64,000 nucleotides of DNA from assembly GCF_043555875.1 (NCBI RefSeq), contig NZ_JBIGHW010000005.1, positions 186,001 through 250,000 of the forward strand, in the 5' to 3' direction. Every line of letters starts with the position of its first letter. Position 1 is the first letter of the stretch. This DNA is from Pelomonas margarita (GTDB lineage Bacteria; Pseudomonadota; Gammaproteobacteria; Burkholderiales; Burkholderiaceae_C). The position numbers and the translations under genes are program-made. Under the pieces are notes generated by a model that saw only the letters and a program-made list of their open reading frames with translations, was not told the DNA's origin and did not search any database. This document shows, piece after piece, positions 1-8,676 of the stretch.

Positions 1-1
1 C

Positions 2-541
2 ACGCGGCTGCTGGACGACCTGATCGCATCGCCCGCGCTGGCTGCACTGAAGCTGGCCGACGCAGCCCGGCTGGCACCCGAACTGCCCGGCGGCTTCAAC
101 ATCGAGGGCCTGGCCGAAGGGCCGCAGGGCAGCCTGCTGATCGGCCTGCGCAACCCGCTGCACCGGGGCCGCGCGCTGCTGATCCCGCTGCTGAACCCGG
201 CTGAGCTCGTCGTGCCCGGCGGCGGGCCGGCACGCTTCGGCAGCGCGCTCACGCTGGATCTGGCCGGCCTGGGCGTGCGCAGCCTGGAGCGGCTGGCCAA
301 CGGCAGCTACCTGATCGCCGCCGGCCTGCCGGGCGATGGCGGCCGCTTCCAGCTTTTTCACTGGACCGGGCGCGCGGGCGACACCCCACAGGCCACGTCG
401 CTGGACCTGGGCGACCTGCGCCCCGAAGGCCTGTTCGCCTGGCCTGACGGCCGCTTGACGCTGCTCAGCGACGATGGCTCGCTGCACAAGGACCTCCCCG
501 AAGCGCGCCAGCGCTTTCGCGCTGTCGAGATCAGGCCTTAG
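2..541 (+). CDS. DUF3616-like protein, C-terminal part (5' end outside window)
   Basis: The reading frame is open from the first bases of the window to the TAG at 539-541, so the start lies upstream. The visible 179 residues include FNIEGLAEGPQGSLLIGLR and later LRPEGLFAWPDGRLTLLSDDG, repeated blade-like segments of the kind seen in DUF3616 and related beta-propeller proteins. There is no membrane segment in the visible part. The last four bases overlap the end of the convergent MFS gene. The family has no firmly established activity that I know of, so no function is assigned. The family call comes from segment resemblance only. Confidence 0.6.
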   Translation, partial: TRLLDDLIASPALAALKLADAARLAPELPGGFNIEGLAEGPQGSLLIGLRNPLHRGRALLIPLLNPAELVVPGGGPARFGSALTLDLAGLGVRSLERLANGSYLIAAGLPGDGGRFQLFHWTGRAGDTPQATSLDLGDLRPEGLFAWPDGRLTLLSDDGSLHKDLPEARQRFRAVEIRP

Positions 542-1734
542 GCACGCCCCGGCACCGCCTGCACGGCCGGATAACGCCACACCAGTGCCGCGCTCACCAG
601 CAGCTGCAGCCCCACGCCGCAGAACACCGGCACCGCGCCGGCATCGCCATCCAGGAAGGGCGCCACCAGCTGCGTGCCCAGGGCCCCGGCCGCCAGCAAC
701 GCCAGCACCAGCAGCGCCGTCGCACGGCCCATCTGCGCGGGCGGCACGGCCAGCGCGTCGACAAAGGTGGCCGGCCCCCGCAGAGCCAACGCGCCGCAGA
801 AGCACATCCAGTAGGCCGCCACCGCCGCGTAGGTCAGCATGCCCAAAGCGGCGCCGGCCAGCGCCAGCCCACAGGCCAGTACCTGCAGCGAGGCCCCCAG
901 CCGCACGATGCGCGCATGGCCCAGACGCTTTGACAGCCGACCTGACTGCGACGCACCCAGCATGAACGAGCCCACGCCCAGCACCTGCAGCAGCGGGAAG
1001 GCCTGCGGGCCCAGGCCCAGCGCGTGGTGCAGCAGCTGCGGCGCACTGGCCAGGAAGGTCAGCAGCGCGCCGATGCACAGCGCATGCGACAGGGCCAGGC
1101 GCAGGTAGCTGCGGTTGCGCAGGATGGTGGCGTAGCTGGCATCGTGGTCAAGGTTGAGCCCGGGCAGCTCGCGCGGCGCGATCTTCACCACCCAGGGCAA
1201 CACCAGCAGCGACAGCGCCGCCAGCACCCAGAAGGTGCCGCGCCAGTCCACCACCTGCAGCATCAGCGCGCCCAGCACGGGGCCGGCCGCCGGCACGATG
1301 GCTTCCACCATCGAGATGGCGGCGATGCCGCGCACGACATCGGCATCGCCCAGCGTGGCGCGCACGACAGTGGGCGCCACGACGGTGGCCGCCGCCGCCG
1401 CCACGCCCTGCAGCAGCCGGCACAGCAGCAGCCACTCGATGCCCGGCGCCATCGCGCAGCCCAGACTGGTCAGCGCCAGCAGCGCCAGGCCGATCTGCAG
1501 GCACCGGCGCGGGCCCAGCCGGTTCAGCAGCTCGCCCCATAGCAGCTGCGCGCCGGCCAGGCCGGCGAGGTAGACGGCCACGGTGGCCTGAGCCAACGAC
1601 ACGCTGATACCCATGCCCAGCTGCAAGGCGGGCACGGCGGGCAGGTAGAGATCCATCGCGGCCATGCTGACGCCTGTGACGAAGGCCAACGGCAGGATGG
1701 TGCGTATGGACGCGGAAGGAGGGATAGCAGACAC
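538..1734 (-). CDS. Bcr/CflA-type MFS multidrug exporter
   Basis: This 398-residue, almost wholly hydrophobic protein has about twelve predicted membrane helices. TM1 carries AAMDLYLPAVPAL, the acidic-residue-plus-YLPA signature of the Bcr/CflA drug:proton antiporters. The loop after TM2 has GELLNRLGPRR, matching MFS motif A. The length is normal for the family (about 390-410). Family members expel bicyclomycin, sulfonamides, chloramphenicol or cysteine-pathway metabolites; the substrate here cannot be told. The gene is monocistronic, ends convergently with the upstream gene by a 4-bp overlap, and is divergent from the FAD oxidoreductase at 1899. Confidence 0.9.
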   Translation of the reverse strand: MSAIPPSASIRTILPLAFVTGVSMAAMDLYLPAVPALQLGMGISVSLAQATVAVYLAGLAGAQLLWGELLNRLGPRRCLQIGLALLALTSLGCAMAPGIEWLLLCRLLQGVAAAAATVVAPTVVRATLGDADVVRGIAAISMVEAIVPAAGPVLGALMLQVVDWRGTFWVLAALSLLVLPWVVKIAPRELPGLNLDHDASYATILRNRSYLRLALSHALCIGALLTFLASAPQLLHHALGLGPQAFPLLQVLGVGSFMLGASQSGRLSKRLGHARIVRLGASLQVLACGLALAGAALGMLTYAAVAAYWMCFCGALALRGPATFVDALAVPPAQMGRATALLVLALLAAGALGTQLVAPFLDGDAGAVPVFCGVGLQLLVSAALVWRYPAVQAVPGRA

Positions 1735-1898
1735 GAACAGCCCTGGTTCACAGAGGGCGCCCTTGTCCCGTCGTCGGCACCGAGCGTGGCGGAGACCGGG
1801 CTCCGTCGCAGCACCCCTCGGCGGGACGTCACCGCCACGCGGTGTGGCCGGATTCTAGGATCCTGCCGGGCTCGGGGTCGGGTGCTAGGCTCACCGGC

Positions 1899-2981
1899 AT
1901 GGATCAAGTGGACATTGCCGTCATCGGCGCGGGCGTCGTGGGCCTGGCCATCGCGCGCGAACTGGCGCTGCGCGGCCGTGAGGTCGTCGTGATCGAAGCG
2001 GCCGGCGCCATCGGCACCGGCATCTCGTCGCGCAACAGCGAGGTCATCCACGCCGGGCTCTACTACCCGGCCGGCAGCCTGAAGGCGCGGCTGTGCGTGC
2101 GCGGCAAGGCACTGCTGTACGACTATTGCGCTGCGCGGGGCATCGCGCACCGGCGCTGCGGCAAGCTGGTCGTCGCGACACGGCCCGAGGACGTCGTGCG
2201 GCTGCAAGCGCTCGCCGCCAGCGGCGCCGCCAACGGCGTGGACGATCTGCGCCTGCTGGCACGCGCCGAAACGCTGGCCCTGGAGCCCGCGCTGCAGGCC
2301 GCAGGCGCGCTGCTGTCGCCGTCCAGCGGCATCGTCGACAGCCATGGCCTGATGACGGCGCTGCTGGGCGATGCCGAGCAGGCCGGCGCCATGCTGGCGC
2401 TGGCCAGCCCGGTGACCGGCGGCCGGCGTGACGGCGACGGCTGGCGGCTGCAGGTCGGCAGCGACTTCGCGATAGGGGCGCGGGTCGTCATCAACGCGGC
2501 GGGGCTGTTCGCAGCGCAGGTGGCGGCGTCGCTGGGCACACCGGCGCCGGCCTTGCGTTTCGCGCGTGGCCACTACTTCTCGCTGGCCGGGCGGGCGCCC
2601 TTCTCGCGCCTGATCTACCCGCTGCCGGTGGACGGCGGCCTGGGCGTGCACCTGACACTGGACCTGGGCGGCCAGGCGCGCTTCGGCCCCGATGTGCAGT
2701 GGCTGCCCGACACCGACCCCGCCACGCTGGCCTACGCCGTCGACCCGGCGCTGGCACCTGCGTTCGAGGCCGAGGTGCGCGGCTACTGGCCCGGCCTGCC
2801 GGCCGGCGCGCTGCAGCCGGCCTACAGCGGCATCCGGCCCAAGCTGGGTGGCCCGGGCGAGGCCGCGCCGGACTTCCGCATCGACACCGGCACGCCGGGC
2901 CTGGTGCAGCTGTTCGGCATCGAGTCGCCCGGGCTGACGGCCGCGCTCGCGCTGGCCGAGGACGTCGCCGCCCGGTTCTGA
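1899..2981 (+). CDS. LhgO-like FAD-dependent oxidoreductase (DAO family)
   Basis: This 360-residue protein opens with a Rossmann FAD-binding loop (IGAGVVGLAIARELA, residues 7-21). It is followed by SSRNSEVIHAGLYYP, the segment typical of L-2-hydroxyglutarate oxidase/dehydrogenase (LhgO, YgaF) and close relatives. The C-terminal end has GIRPKLGGPGE and FGIESPGLTAALALAE, which close the FAD site in this family. The ATG at 1899 was preferred over an in-frame start at 1842 because it begins directly before the FAD motif. The likely role is flavin-dependent oxidation of a 2-hydroxy acid such as L-2-hydroxyglutarate; the exact substrate is inferred. It stands alone between divergent and convergent neighbours. 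Confidence 0.85.
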   Translation: MDQVDIAVIGAGVVGLAIARELALRGREVVVIEAAGAIGTGISSRNSEVIHAGLYYPAGSLKARLCVRGKALLYDYCAARGIAHRRCGKLVVATRPEDVVRLQALAASGAANGVDDLRLLARAETLALEPALQAAGALLSPSSGIVDSHGLMTALLGDAEQAGAMLALASPVTGGRRDGDGWRLQVGSDFAIGARVVINAAGLFAAQVAASLGTPAPALRFARGHYFSLAGRAPFSRLIYPLPVDGGLGVHLTLDLGGQARFGPDVQWLPDTDPATLAYAVDPALAPAFEAEVRGYWPGLPAGALQPAYSGIRPKLGGPGEAAPDFRIDTGTPGLVQLFGIESPGLTAALALAEDVAARF

Positions 2982-2991
2982 CGCCGCCCGG

Positions 2992-3687
2992 TCAAGCCGT
3001 GGTGCTGAGTTGCGTGGCCGTCGTGGCCGTGCTCTGCAGCCAGTTCTTCGCGATCTGGTCGTAGAGCTTCTGCGCGAGCTGGGCGATCTCGGTGGTGGCG
3101 GGGTCCTGCGCAGCGTCGCTGGCCGTCGCATCGGCCAGTTCCTTGAGCTGGCCCGCCAGGCGCTCGATCTCGGACACCGTGCCGTCCTGGTTCACGTCCA
3201 GCGGGTCGTAGTCCGTCGATGTCGCGCTCGTGCTGCTGGTGCTGCCACCGCCGGCTGCCGGGGGTGGCATGCCGCCGGGCGGCGGCGCCGGGCGGCCGGC
3301 CTCGAACTCGGCTCGCGTCAGCTGGCCATCGCCGTCGGCGTCCAGCTCGGCGAAGGCGTCTACCTCGTCGTTAGCAGCGCCGCGCGACTGCGCGAACGCC
3401 AGCGTGGACGACGGCGGCGGCATCAGCTCGCGCATGCCCTGGCCCAGCTCCTCGCTGGACAGGCTGCCGTCGCCGTCACCGTCCATCTTGGCCAGCAGCT
3501 CGGCGCCGTCGCCGGACTGGCCCGTGTGTTCCAGCATCGAGGCCAGCTCGGTGGCGTCCACGCCGCCGCTGCCGTCGCTGTCCACCTTGGCGAACAGGCG
3601 CGCCTCGTGTTCGGCCTTGCGGCTCTGGCCGCTTTCGGCGCTTGGCCAGGAACGGCTCGTGCCGCCCAGGCCGCTGATCGTGCTCAT
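2992..3687 (-). CDS. Four-EF-hand calcium-binding protein
   Basis: The 231-residue product carries four canonical EF-hand loops: DSDGSGGVDATE, DGDGDGSLSSEE, DADGDGQLTRAE and DVNQDGTVSEIE. Each has acidic residues at positions 1, 3 and 5, Gly at 6 and Glu at 12, so all four look able to bind calcium. A Pro/Gly/Ser-rich linker separates loops 3 and 4. No signal peptide is obvious, so location is uncertain; such proteins in Burkholderiales may be cytosolic or exported by non-classical routes. The start at 3687 has a good GGAG seven bases upstream; a longer in-frame extension to 4065 lacks any sensible protein character. The role is probably a calcium buffer or sensor, with no partner evident. 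Confidence 0.85.
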   Translation of the reverse strand: MSTISGLGGTSRSWPSAESGQSRKAEHEARLFAKVDSDGSGGVDATELASMLEHTGQSGDGAELLAKMDGDGDGSLSSEELGQGMRELMPPPSSTLAFAQSRGAANDEVDAFAELDADGDGQLTRAEFEAGRPAPPPGGMPPPAAGGGSTSSTSATSTDYDPLDVNQDGTVSEIERLAGQLKELADATASDAAQDPATTEIAQLAQKLYDQIAKNWLQSTATTATQLSTTA

Positions 3688-3856
3688 GGTGACTCCTTCG
3701 CAAAGAGGTTGAGGCCCCGCCGCCGCCGGTGCGGCAGCGGGTGACGTCATTCTTGGAAGCGCAGGTAAGCCCTCTGTCGCCGCTGTGTGTCGAGGCGGAT
3801 ACAAAGCGGCGCCGCAAGCCCCGAACTGGCCGGCGTTGGAGGCCTTGTTCGGCAGA

Positions 3857-6076
3857 TCAGATCGCCAGCGCGGCATCCCGCGCCGACGCTGGCGCGCGCG
3901 GCCACAGCGCGAGGCCGCCGGCCAGGCTCCAGGCTTGTACGCACCCCAGCCGGCGCAAGGCCCGCGCGGCCTGGGCGCTGCGGTTGCCGCTGCGGCAGAA
4001 GAACACGACGGGCGTGCCGGCCGGCAGAGCCAACCAGCGCGACAACGCATCAGGCAAGCCACCAAGCGGCACAGCTTCCACCACGCAGGAGCCCGGCAGC
4101 GCGGGCCTCAGCCCCAGGCACTGCTCGTACGGCTCGCGCACGTCCACCAGCCGCAGACCGGGGTGCGCCGCAAACAGCGCGCGCAGGGCCGGCGCGCTGA
4201 GCTCCACGGCGTCCGCCGGCCGGTCGGGTTCCACACGCGCACCGCAGGCCAGCGTCTGGTACCGGGTCGGTGCCAGGTCTTGTTCCAGTTGGGCCTTGGC
4301 CTGGGCCAGCCCGACGGCATCCAGCCGCCCGGCCAGCGCCGCGGCCAGCAGCGGCTGTGCAGCGCATTCCACGGCCAGGGTGGTCGCCAAGGCGCCAGCT
4401 TCGTCATGCCCCGGCAGCAGCAGGCCGTGCAAGCCCACGGCCTGGGCCAGGCGCTGCAGCGAACCGGCATAGGACAGCGGCGCGCTTTGCGGGAAGTCGC
4501 TGCGCCCCAGCGCGCCAGGCAGCACGGTGTCGCCAACGAAGGTGTGACGCAGGCCGGTGGCGTCATGCAACAGGTAGGCGGTCGAATCCTGCGTGTGGCC
4601 GGGTAGCGCCAGCCGCGTGATCGAGCGCTCGCCCAGCGCGAGCGCCGCCGCCGCGTGCGGCCAGCCCAGTGCATCCACGTCGCCGGGCGCCTGCCCAACC
4701 GCGGCCCACAGCGCCGCTGCCGACGACGCGTGATCGCCGTGGCTGTGGGTGTCGAGCACGGCCGCGAGTGTCAGCTGCTGGCTGCCAAGCCAGCGCGACA
4801 GGCGCTCGGTGAGCTCCGGCAGCGGGTCAATCACCACCGCACGCCGGCTGGCGGTATCGGCCAGGGCGTAGCAACAGGCGCCATCCACGACGAAGCGGGT
4901 CAGGCCGGCTACCGGCTGGCCGCTGTCGCGCAAGGCCTGGCCACAGCCCCGGATGCGCGCACAGGCTTCGGCGATGAAGGCCGGGTCTGTCGCCGGCCCG
5001 AACGACAGCCGCACTGCCGACGCGGCCTGCCAAGCCGGCAGGCCCATGGCCGTCAGCACCTCGCTGGGCCGGGCGGCGGCCGCACTGCAGGCCGAGCCGC
5101 CGCTCACGCGCAGCTCGGCCGCGTCGAACAAGTCCAGCAGTTGGCGCGAGCTGACACCGGGCACGGAGAAGTTCAGCGTCGTGGGCAGGCACAGCGCAGG
5201 TGGTGCGTTGAACACCAGGGACGGGAAGGCATCGCGCAGCGCCGCCGCCAATTGATCGCGAAGGCCCGTCAGCGTCGCGGCATCGGCAAACGTGCGCCCG
5301 TCCTCCAGCGCGCTGAGTACAGCGCCCAACGCGGCGATGCCTGACATGTTCTCCGTGCCCGCGCGCGAGGCGCCCTCCTGGCCACCCCCTGCCAGCAGTG
5401 GCGTGAACGGCGCACCGTCGCGCACGTACAGCAAGCCGATGCCCTTGGGCGCGTACAGCTTGTGGCCCGAGAACGGCGCGTAGTGAATGCGCCGCCGCGT
5501 CAGTGCTAGCGGCAGCTTGCCCAGCGCCTGCACGCCGTCCACCATCCACAGCGCCTGGCTGCCGGCCAGCGCGTCGGCGATGCCGTCAAGATCGCTGATG
5601 ACACCGGTCTCGTTGTTGGCCGCCATGGTGCACACCAGCCCGGCCCGCGGCGCATGGGCGCGCAGCCAGTCAAGGTCATGCCGGCCGTCCCGCGTCACCG
5701 GGATGGCCAGCAACTGCATGTTCAGCCCCAGCAGCGCCTGCCAGTGCTGCAAGGCTTCGGGCACGGCCTTGTGCTCCGTGGCGCCGTAGAGCAGCAGTGC
5801 CGGCCGATCCACGCGGTCGCGCAGCGCCAGCAGCGCGGACAGCACGGCTGTCTGTATGCCCTCGGTCGCGCCGCTGACGAAGAGCAAGCGCCCGCCCTCG
5901 GCACCCAGCACGCGGCGCGCGCGATCGCGCACACCATCCATCAATGCCCTCGCCTTCAGGCCGGTGCCATGGATGCTGCTGGGGTTGCCGAAGTCCTCCG
6001 CCATCGCCGCCAGCGCCGCCTCACGGGCCTGGGGCAGGACGGGCGTGGTGGCATTGGCGTCGAGATAGATGTCCAT
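3857..6076 (-). CDS. Cysteine desulfurase - persulfide dioxygenase - rhodanese fusion
   Basis: The 739-residue protein joins three sulfur domains. Residues 1-380 are a class V PLP-dependent cysteine desulfurase, with SGHK (PLP Lys206) and SGGSACS (catalytic Cys330). Residues 390-590 are a metallo-beta-lactamase fold like ETHE1/Blh persulfide dioxygenases, with HSHGDH at 444-449, His494 (PGHT), Asp516 (GDT) and His557 (PGHD). Residues 630-735 are a rhodanese with the loop CRSGNRS (Cys694). All key residues are present. The expected flow is cysteine to protein persulfide to sulfite or thiosulfate, so the likely job is cysteine or sulfane-sulfur detoxification rather than Fe-S assembly; that is inference. 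The start at 6076 is chosen because the desulfurase fold begins at MDIYLDANAT. It is divergent from a DecR-like regulator. Confidence 0.9.
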   Translation of the reverse strand: MDIYLDANATTPVLPQAREAALAAMAEDFGNPSSIHGTGLKARALMDGVRDRARRVLGAEGGRLLFVSGATEGIQTAVLSALLALRDRVDRPALLLYGATEHKAVPEALQHWQALLGLNMQLLAIPVTRDGRHDLDWLRAHAPRAGLVCTMAANNETGVISDLDGIADALAGSQALWMVDGVQALGKLPLALTRRRIHYAPFSGHKLYAPKGIGLLYVRDGAPFTPLLAGGGQEGASRAGTENMSGIAALGAVLSALEDGRTFADAATLTGLRDQLAAALRDAFPSLVFNAPPALCLPTTLNFSVPGVSSRQLLDLFDAAELRVSGGSACSAAAARPSEVLTAMGLPAWQAASAVRLSFGPATDPAFIAEACARIRGCGQALRDSGQPVAGLTRFVVDGACCYALADTASRRAVVIDPLPELTERLSRWLGSQQLTLAAVLDTHSHGDHASSAAALWAAVGQAPGDVDALGWPHAAAALALGERSITRLALPGHTQDSTAYLLHDATGLRHTFVGDTVLPGALGRSDFPQSAPLSYAGSLQRLAQAVGLHGLLLPGHDEAGALATTLAVECAAQPLLAAALAGRLDAVGLAQAKAQLEQDLAPTRYQTLACGARVEPDRPADAVELSAPALRALFAAHPGLRLVDVREPYEQCLGLRPALPGSCVVEAVPLGGLPDALSRWLALPAGTPVVFFCRSGNRSAQAARALRRLGCVQAWSLAGGLALWPRAPASARDAALAI

Positions 6077-6171
6077 GCCGGCATTCTGCGGACGGCGGCA
6101 GAGCACCACATTGCCGAAACGGCGCCCGTCAACGCGTCACACGCAATCCAATTCCTCTTAGCATCTCAAAT

Positions 6172-6639
6172 ATGAAACTGGATGCCATCGATATCAGGAT
6201 TCTCGACATCCTTCAACGGGATGCGGAACAACAGGTCGCGCAGATTGCCGAGCAGGTGGGGTTGTCCAGCACGCCGTGCTGGCGGCGCATCCAGCGGCTG
6301 AAGGAAGCGGGTGTCATCACGCGTCAAGTGGCGCTGGTGGACGCGCGCAAAGTCAACGTCGGGGTGACGGTGTTCGTGTCGGTGCGCACCAGCGTGCATA
6401 CCGAGGCCTGGTTCGAGACCTTCAAGGCCACGGTGCAGGCCATTCCCGAGGTCGTCGAGTTCTACCGCATGAGCGGCGACGTGGACTACCTGCTGCGCGT
6501 CGTTGTGCCGGACATCGCCGCCTACGACAAGGTCTACAAGCGCCTGATTGCCGGCACGCAGCTGCACGACGTGAGTTCGAGCTTCGCGATGGAGGAGCTC
6601 AAGCTCACGACGGCGCTTCCGCTGGGCTACGCCTCTTGA
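6172..6639 (+). CDS. Lrp/AsnC-family regulator, DecR/CyuR-like
   Basis: The 155-residue protein has an N-terminal winged helix (LSSTPCWRRIQRLKEAG, residues 31-47) and a C-terminal RAM/AsnC ligand domain ending VSSSFAMEELKLTTALPLG. From memory both segments closely resemble E. coli DecR (YbaO/CyuR), the activator of cysteine desulfidation. The gene is divergent from the desulfurase-dioxygenase-rhodanese fusion with 95 bp between the two starts, the usual layout for an Lrp protein controlling its neighbour. I infer that it senses cysteine and controls the fusion gene. It is followed by a strong hairpin terminator. Confidence 0.9.
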   Translation: MKLDAIDIRILDILQRDAEQQVAQIAEQVGLSSTPCWRRIQRLKEAGVITRQVALVDARKVNVGVTVFVSVRTSVHTEAWFETFKATVQAIPEVVEFYRMSGDVDYLLRVVVPDIAAYDKVYKRLIAGTQLHDVSSSFAMEELKLTTALPLGYAS

Positions 6640-6684
6640 ATCCCACGGCACTCGGCCGGGCCTGAGCGCGCGCCGCACAAAGAA

Positions 6685-6725
6685 AAAGACCCGGAGGCTT
6701 TCGCTTCCGGGTCTTTGCTTTTTTT
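6685..6725 (+). terminator. Hairpin terminator next to the island left junction
   Basis: Arms AAAGACCCGGA (6685-6695) and TCCGGGTCTTT (6706-6716) form a perfect 11-bp stem with a 10-nt loop. A T-run to 6725 follows on the plus strand and an A-run lies on the other side. It ends the Lrp-type gene on the plus strand. Read on the minus strand it sits directly downstream of the tRNA-His 3' remnant, so it was probably also the original terminator of tRNA-His before the island inserted. Confidence 0.85.
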
Positions 6726-6749
6726 GGGGTGGCTGATGGGGCTCGAACC
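6721..6749. repeat. attL core: displaced tRNA-His 3' end
   Basis: This 29-bp stretch matches 39408-39436 at 28 of 29 positions; only 6741 (G) differs from 39428 (A). It holds the T-loop, acceptor strand and CCA of tRNA-His read on the minus strand but lacks the anticodon and D arms, so it is a remnant and not a tRNA gene. It is the expected footprint of integration into the 3' end of tRNA-His. Confidence 0.9.
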
Positions 6750-6772
6750 GGAAACGGGGGGTATCAAGGGGG

Positions 6773-6860
6773 TTTCAGGGGCCTCGATCGCACCTCTGTC
6801 CCAGGGAGATGCCCCTGGATACCCGCCTTTGCCCCGGCTCCGCCCCCAAATATGCCCCTG
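6773..6860. repeat. Left-end integrase arm-site candidates (GCCCCTG repeats)
   Basis: TGCCCCTG occurs at 6810-6817 and 6853-6860, and its core appears inverted (TTTCAGGGGC) at 6773-6782, all within about 115 bp inside the left core repeat. The same octamer occurs twice just inside the right core (39348-39355 and 39359-39366). Short repeats on both sides of the core are the usual layout of arm-type sites bound by the N-terminal domain of tyrosine integrases. The rest of 6750-7107 shows no convincing gene. Confidence 0.55.
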
Positions 6861-7107
6861 ACTTTGGCTTGAGCGTGGCTTCTTTTTCACCAACTTGATG
6901 GTGCCGAGTCTACGCGTCTGCATCCCCACCCGAAGCTGCAAATCAGGAAGGTTGCGGAGGACCAACTCAGACTCCATGTCTTGTCTGCCACGCGGACTCC
7001 GGCACGCACCATTTTCTGGCAAGGCGGGCCAAACTTCATGGAAGTGTCACACGCTCCAACTAGTCTGACCGATGTAACCGTATGCATCAAAAAGATGGAG
7101 TCACTGG

Positions 7108-8676
7108 GTGCGTCATCGAAGCGAGGGGGCAACTGACGAACTTTTTAGGGAAGCCGAGATACCGGTGGCCCAGTACGTTCGCATGTCCACGGAGCACCAA
7201 AAGTATTCCACCGAGAACCAAGCCGCAGCAATCTCTGAATATGCCAGCCTGCACGGCATGCGGATCGTCAAGACCTATGAGGACGCTGGCAAGAGCGGTC
7301 TGAACCTTAAAGGTCGTCGTGGCCTGCAGGCGTTGCTTCATGACGTACAGAAGCCAATGCCAGGCTTTCAGGCAGTTCTTGTTTACGACGTCAGCCGGTG
7401 GGGACGCTTTCCCGACCCAGACGAAGCGGCGGCCTACGCGCACACGTGCAAAAGCCACGGCATTCAGGTGATTTACTGCGCCGAGCCATTCAACAATGAT
7501 GGATCCATTTCATCCACCGTTCTTGTCGGCCTCAAACGCAGCATGGCCGCCGAATACGTGCGAGAACTTGGCGTCAAGGTGTTTCATGGGGCGTGCAATA
7601 TCGTCAGGCATGGCTTTCGACAAGGTGGAACGCCGGGCTTCGGCCTGCGTCGCCAACTCATCGACGAACAGCTGAACGTGAAGGGCCTGCTTTCCCGCGG
7701 CGAGAGAAAGAGCATTCAGACGGACCGCGTCATCCTTGTGCCAGGTCCGCCAGAAGAAGTCGCGTTGGTGCACCGCATCTACCAGATGTTTCTCGAGGAC
7801 GGTATGCCGGAACGCGTGATCGCCACTGTGTTGAATCGGGAAGGACTGGTTTCCGACATGGGCACGCCGTGGACACGCGGCACCATTCATCAAATCCTCA
7901 CGAACGAAAAGTACATCGGCAACAACGTCTATAACCGCACCTCTTTCAAGTTGAAGGTTCAGCACGTTCGCAACCCGCCGGAGCAGTGGGTTCGTCGGGA
8001 AGGCGCATTCGAGGCGATTGTTTCCGTCACTCTGTTCATGCAGGTGCAGGCCATCATCGCGGCTCGTTCGCACCATTTGGACGACGGACAGATGCTTGGC
8101 ATGCTGCGGCAAACGCTTGAGCGACACGGTGCACTCTCCGGCATCCTGATCGACGAGGACGATGATGCGCCGTCCAGTTCCGCATATCGAAGTCGATTCG
8201 GCAGTCTGCTCCGCGCTTACAGCCTCATCGGCTACACCCCTCGGCGCGACTACGCCTACCTGGAGATCAACCGCGCGTTGCGGAGGCGCCACCCTGAACT
8301 GATAGACGAAATGGCCTTTGGTATCCAACAGTCTGGCGGTTGGACTGTCAGAAACGAGACTACCGACTTGCTCACAGTCAACGGGGAGTTCACGACGTCA
8401 CTGGTCATTGCACGGTGCAAACCGACGCCAGCAGGAACCTACCGCTGGCGCATTCGGTTCGACGCAAGCCTTCACCCAGATATCACGGTGGTAGCGCGCA
8501 TGGATCCCTCGAATCAGCGTGCTCACGACTACTACGTATTGCCCGCGATCGACTTCTCCGCTGAAACACTGCCGACACTGGAAGACAACGGCTTCACGCT
8601 GGACGCCTATCGCACCGATTCCTTAGACAGCTTTTACCAGTTGGCGGGGCGGATGCCCCTGTCGGAGGCCGCATGA
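7108..8676 (+). CDS. Large serine recombinase (resolvase/invertase N-terminus)
   Basis: The 522-residue protein has a serine-recombinase catalytic domain at about 20-165. Arg25 and Ser27 lie in QYVRMSTEHQ, YDVSRWGRF sits near residue 93, and MAAEYVREL follows. A recombinase domain comes next (TPGFGLRR, then TPWTRGTIHQILTNEKYIG near 250-270) and a long C-terminal region of unknown fold. The GTG start at 7108 has GGAG seven bases upstream; the next ATG at 7183 would cut off the catalytic Arg. The stop overlaps the next ATG (8673), so it is translationally coupled to two ParB-like genes. It may move or rearrange this sub-module, or act with the ParB-like proteins. Base use is less GC-rich than the chromosome. 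Confidence 0.9.
   Translation: MRHRSEGATDELFREAEIPVAQYVRMSTEHQKYSTENQAAAISEYASLHGMRIVKTYEDAGKSGLNLKGRRGLQALLHDVQKPMPGFQAVLVYDVSRWGRFPDPDEAAAYAHTCKSHGIQVIYCAEPFNNDGSISSTVLVGLKRSMAAEYVRELGVKVFHGACNIVRHGFRQGGTPGFGLRRQLIDEQLNVKGLLSRGERKSIQTDRVILVPGPPEEVALVHRIYQMFLEDGMPERVIATVLNREGLVSDMGTPWTRGTIHQILTNEKYIGNNVYNRTSFKLKVQHVRNPPEQWVRREGAFEAIVSVTLFMQVQAIIAARSHHLDDGQMLGMLRQTLERHGALSGILIDEDDDAPSSSAYRSRFGSLLRAYSLIGYTPRRDYAYLEINRALRRRHPELIDEMAFGIQQSGGWTVRNETTDLLTVNGEFTTSLVIARCKPTPAGTYRWRIRFDASLHPDITVVARMDPSNQRAHDYYVLPAIDFSAETLPTLEDNGFTLDAYRTDSLDSFYQLAGRMPLSEAA

Noticed and set aside
6725..6749. Possible second tRNA-His gene
   Set aside because: Only the T-loop, acceptor strand and CCA match; the D-arm and anticodon arm are missing, so it is an att remnant.
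6750..7022. Minus-strand open frame at the left end of the island
   Set aside because: Low-complexity, Pro/Gly/Ser-rich translation running through the att remnant and terminator; no family, no convincing start.
7108..8676. Serine recombinase as the enzyme that put the island into tRNA-His
   Set aside because: A tyrosine integrase with excisionase lies next to the intact tRNA, and tRNA 3' ends are typical targets of tyrosine integrases; the serine enzyme more likely serves a sub-module.
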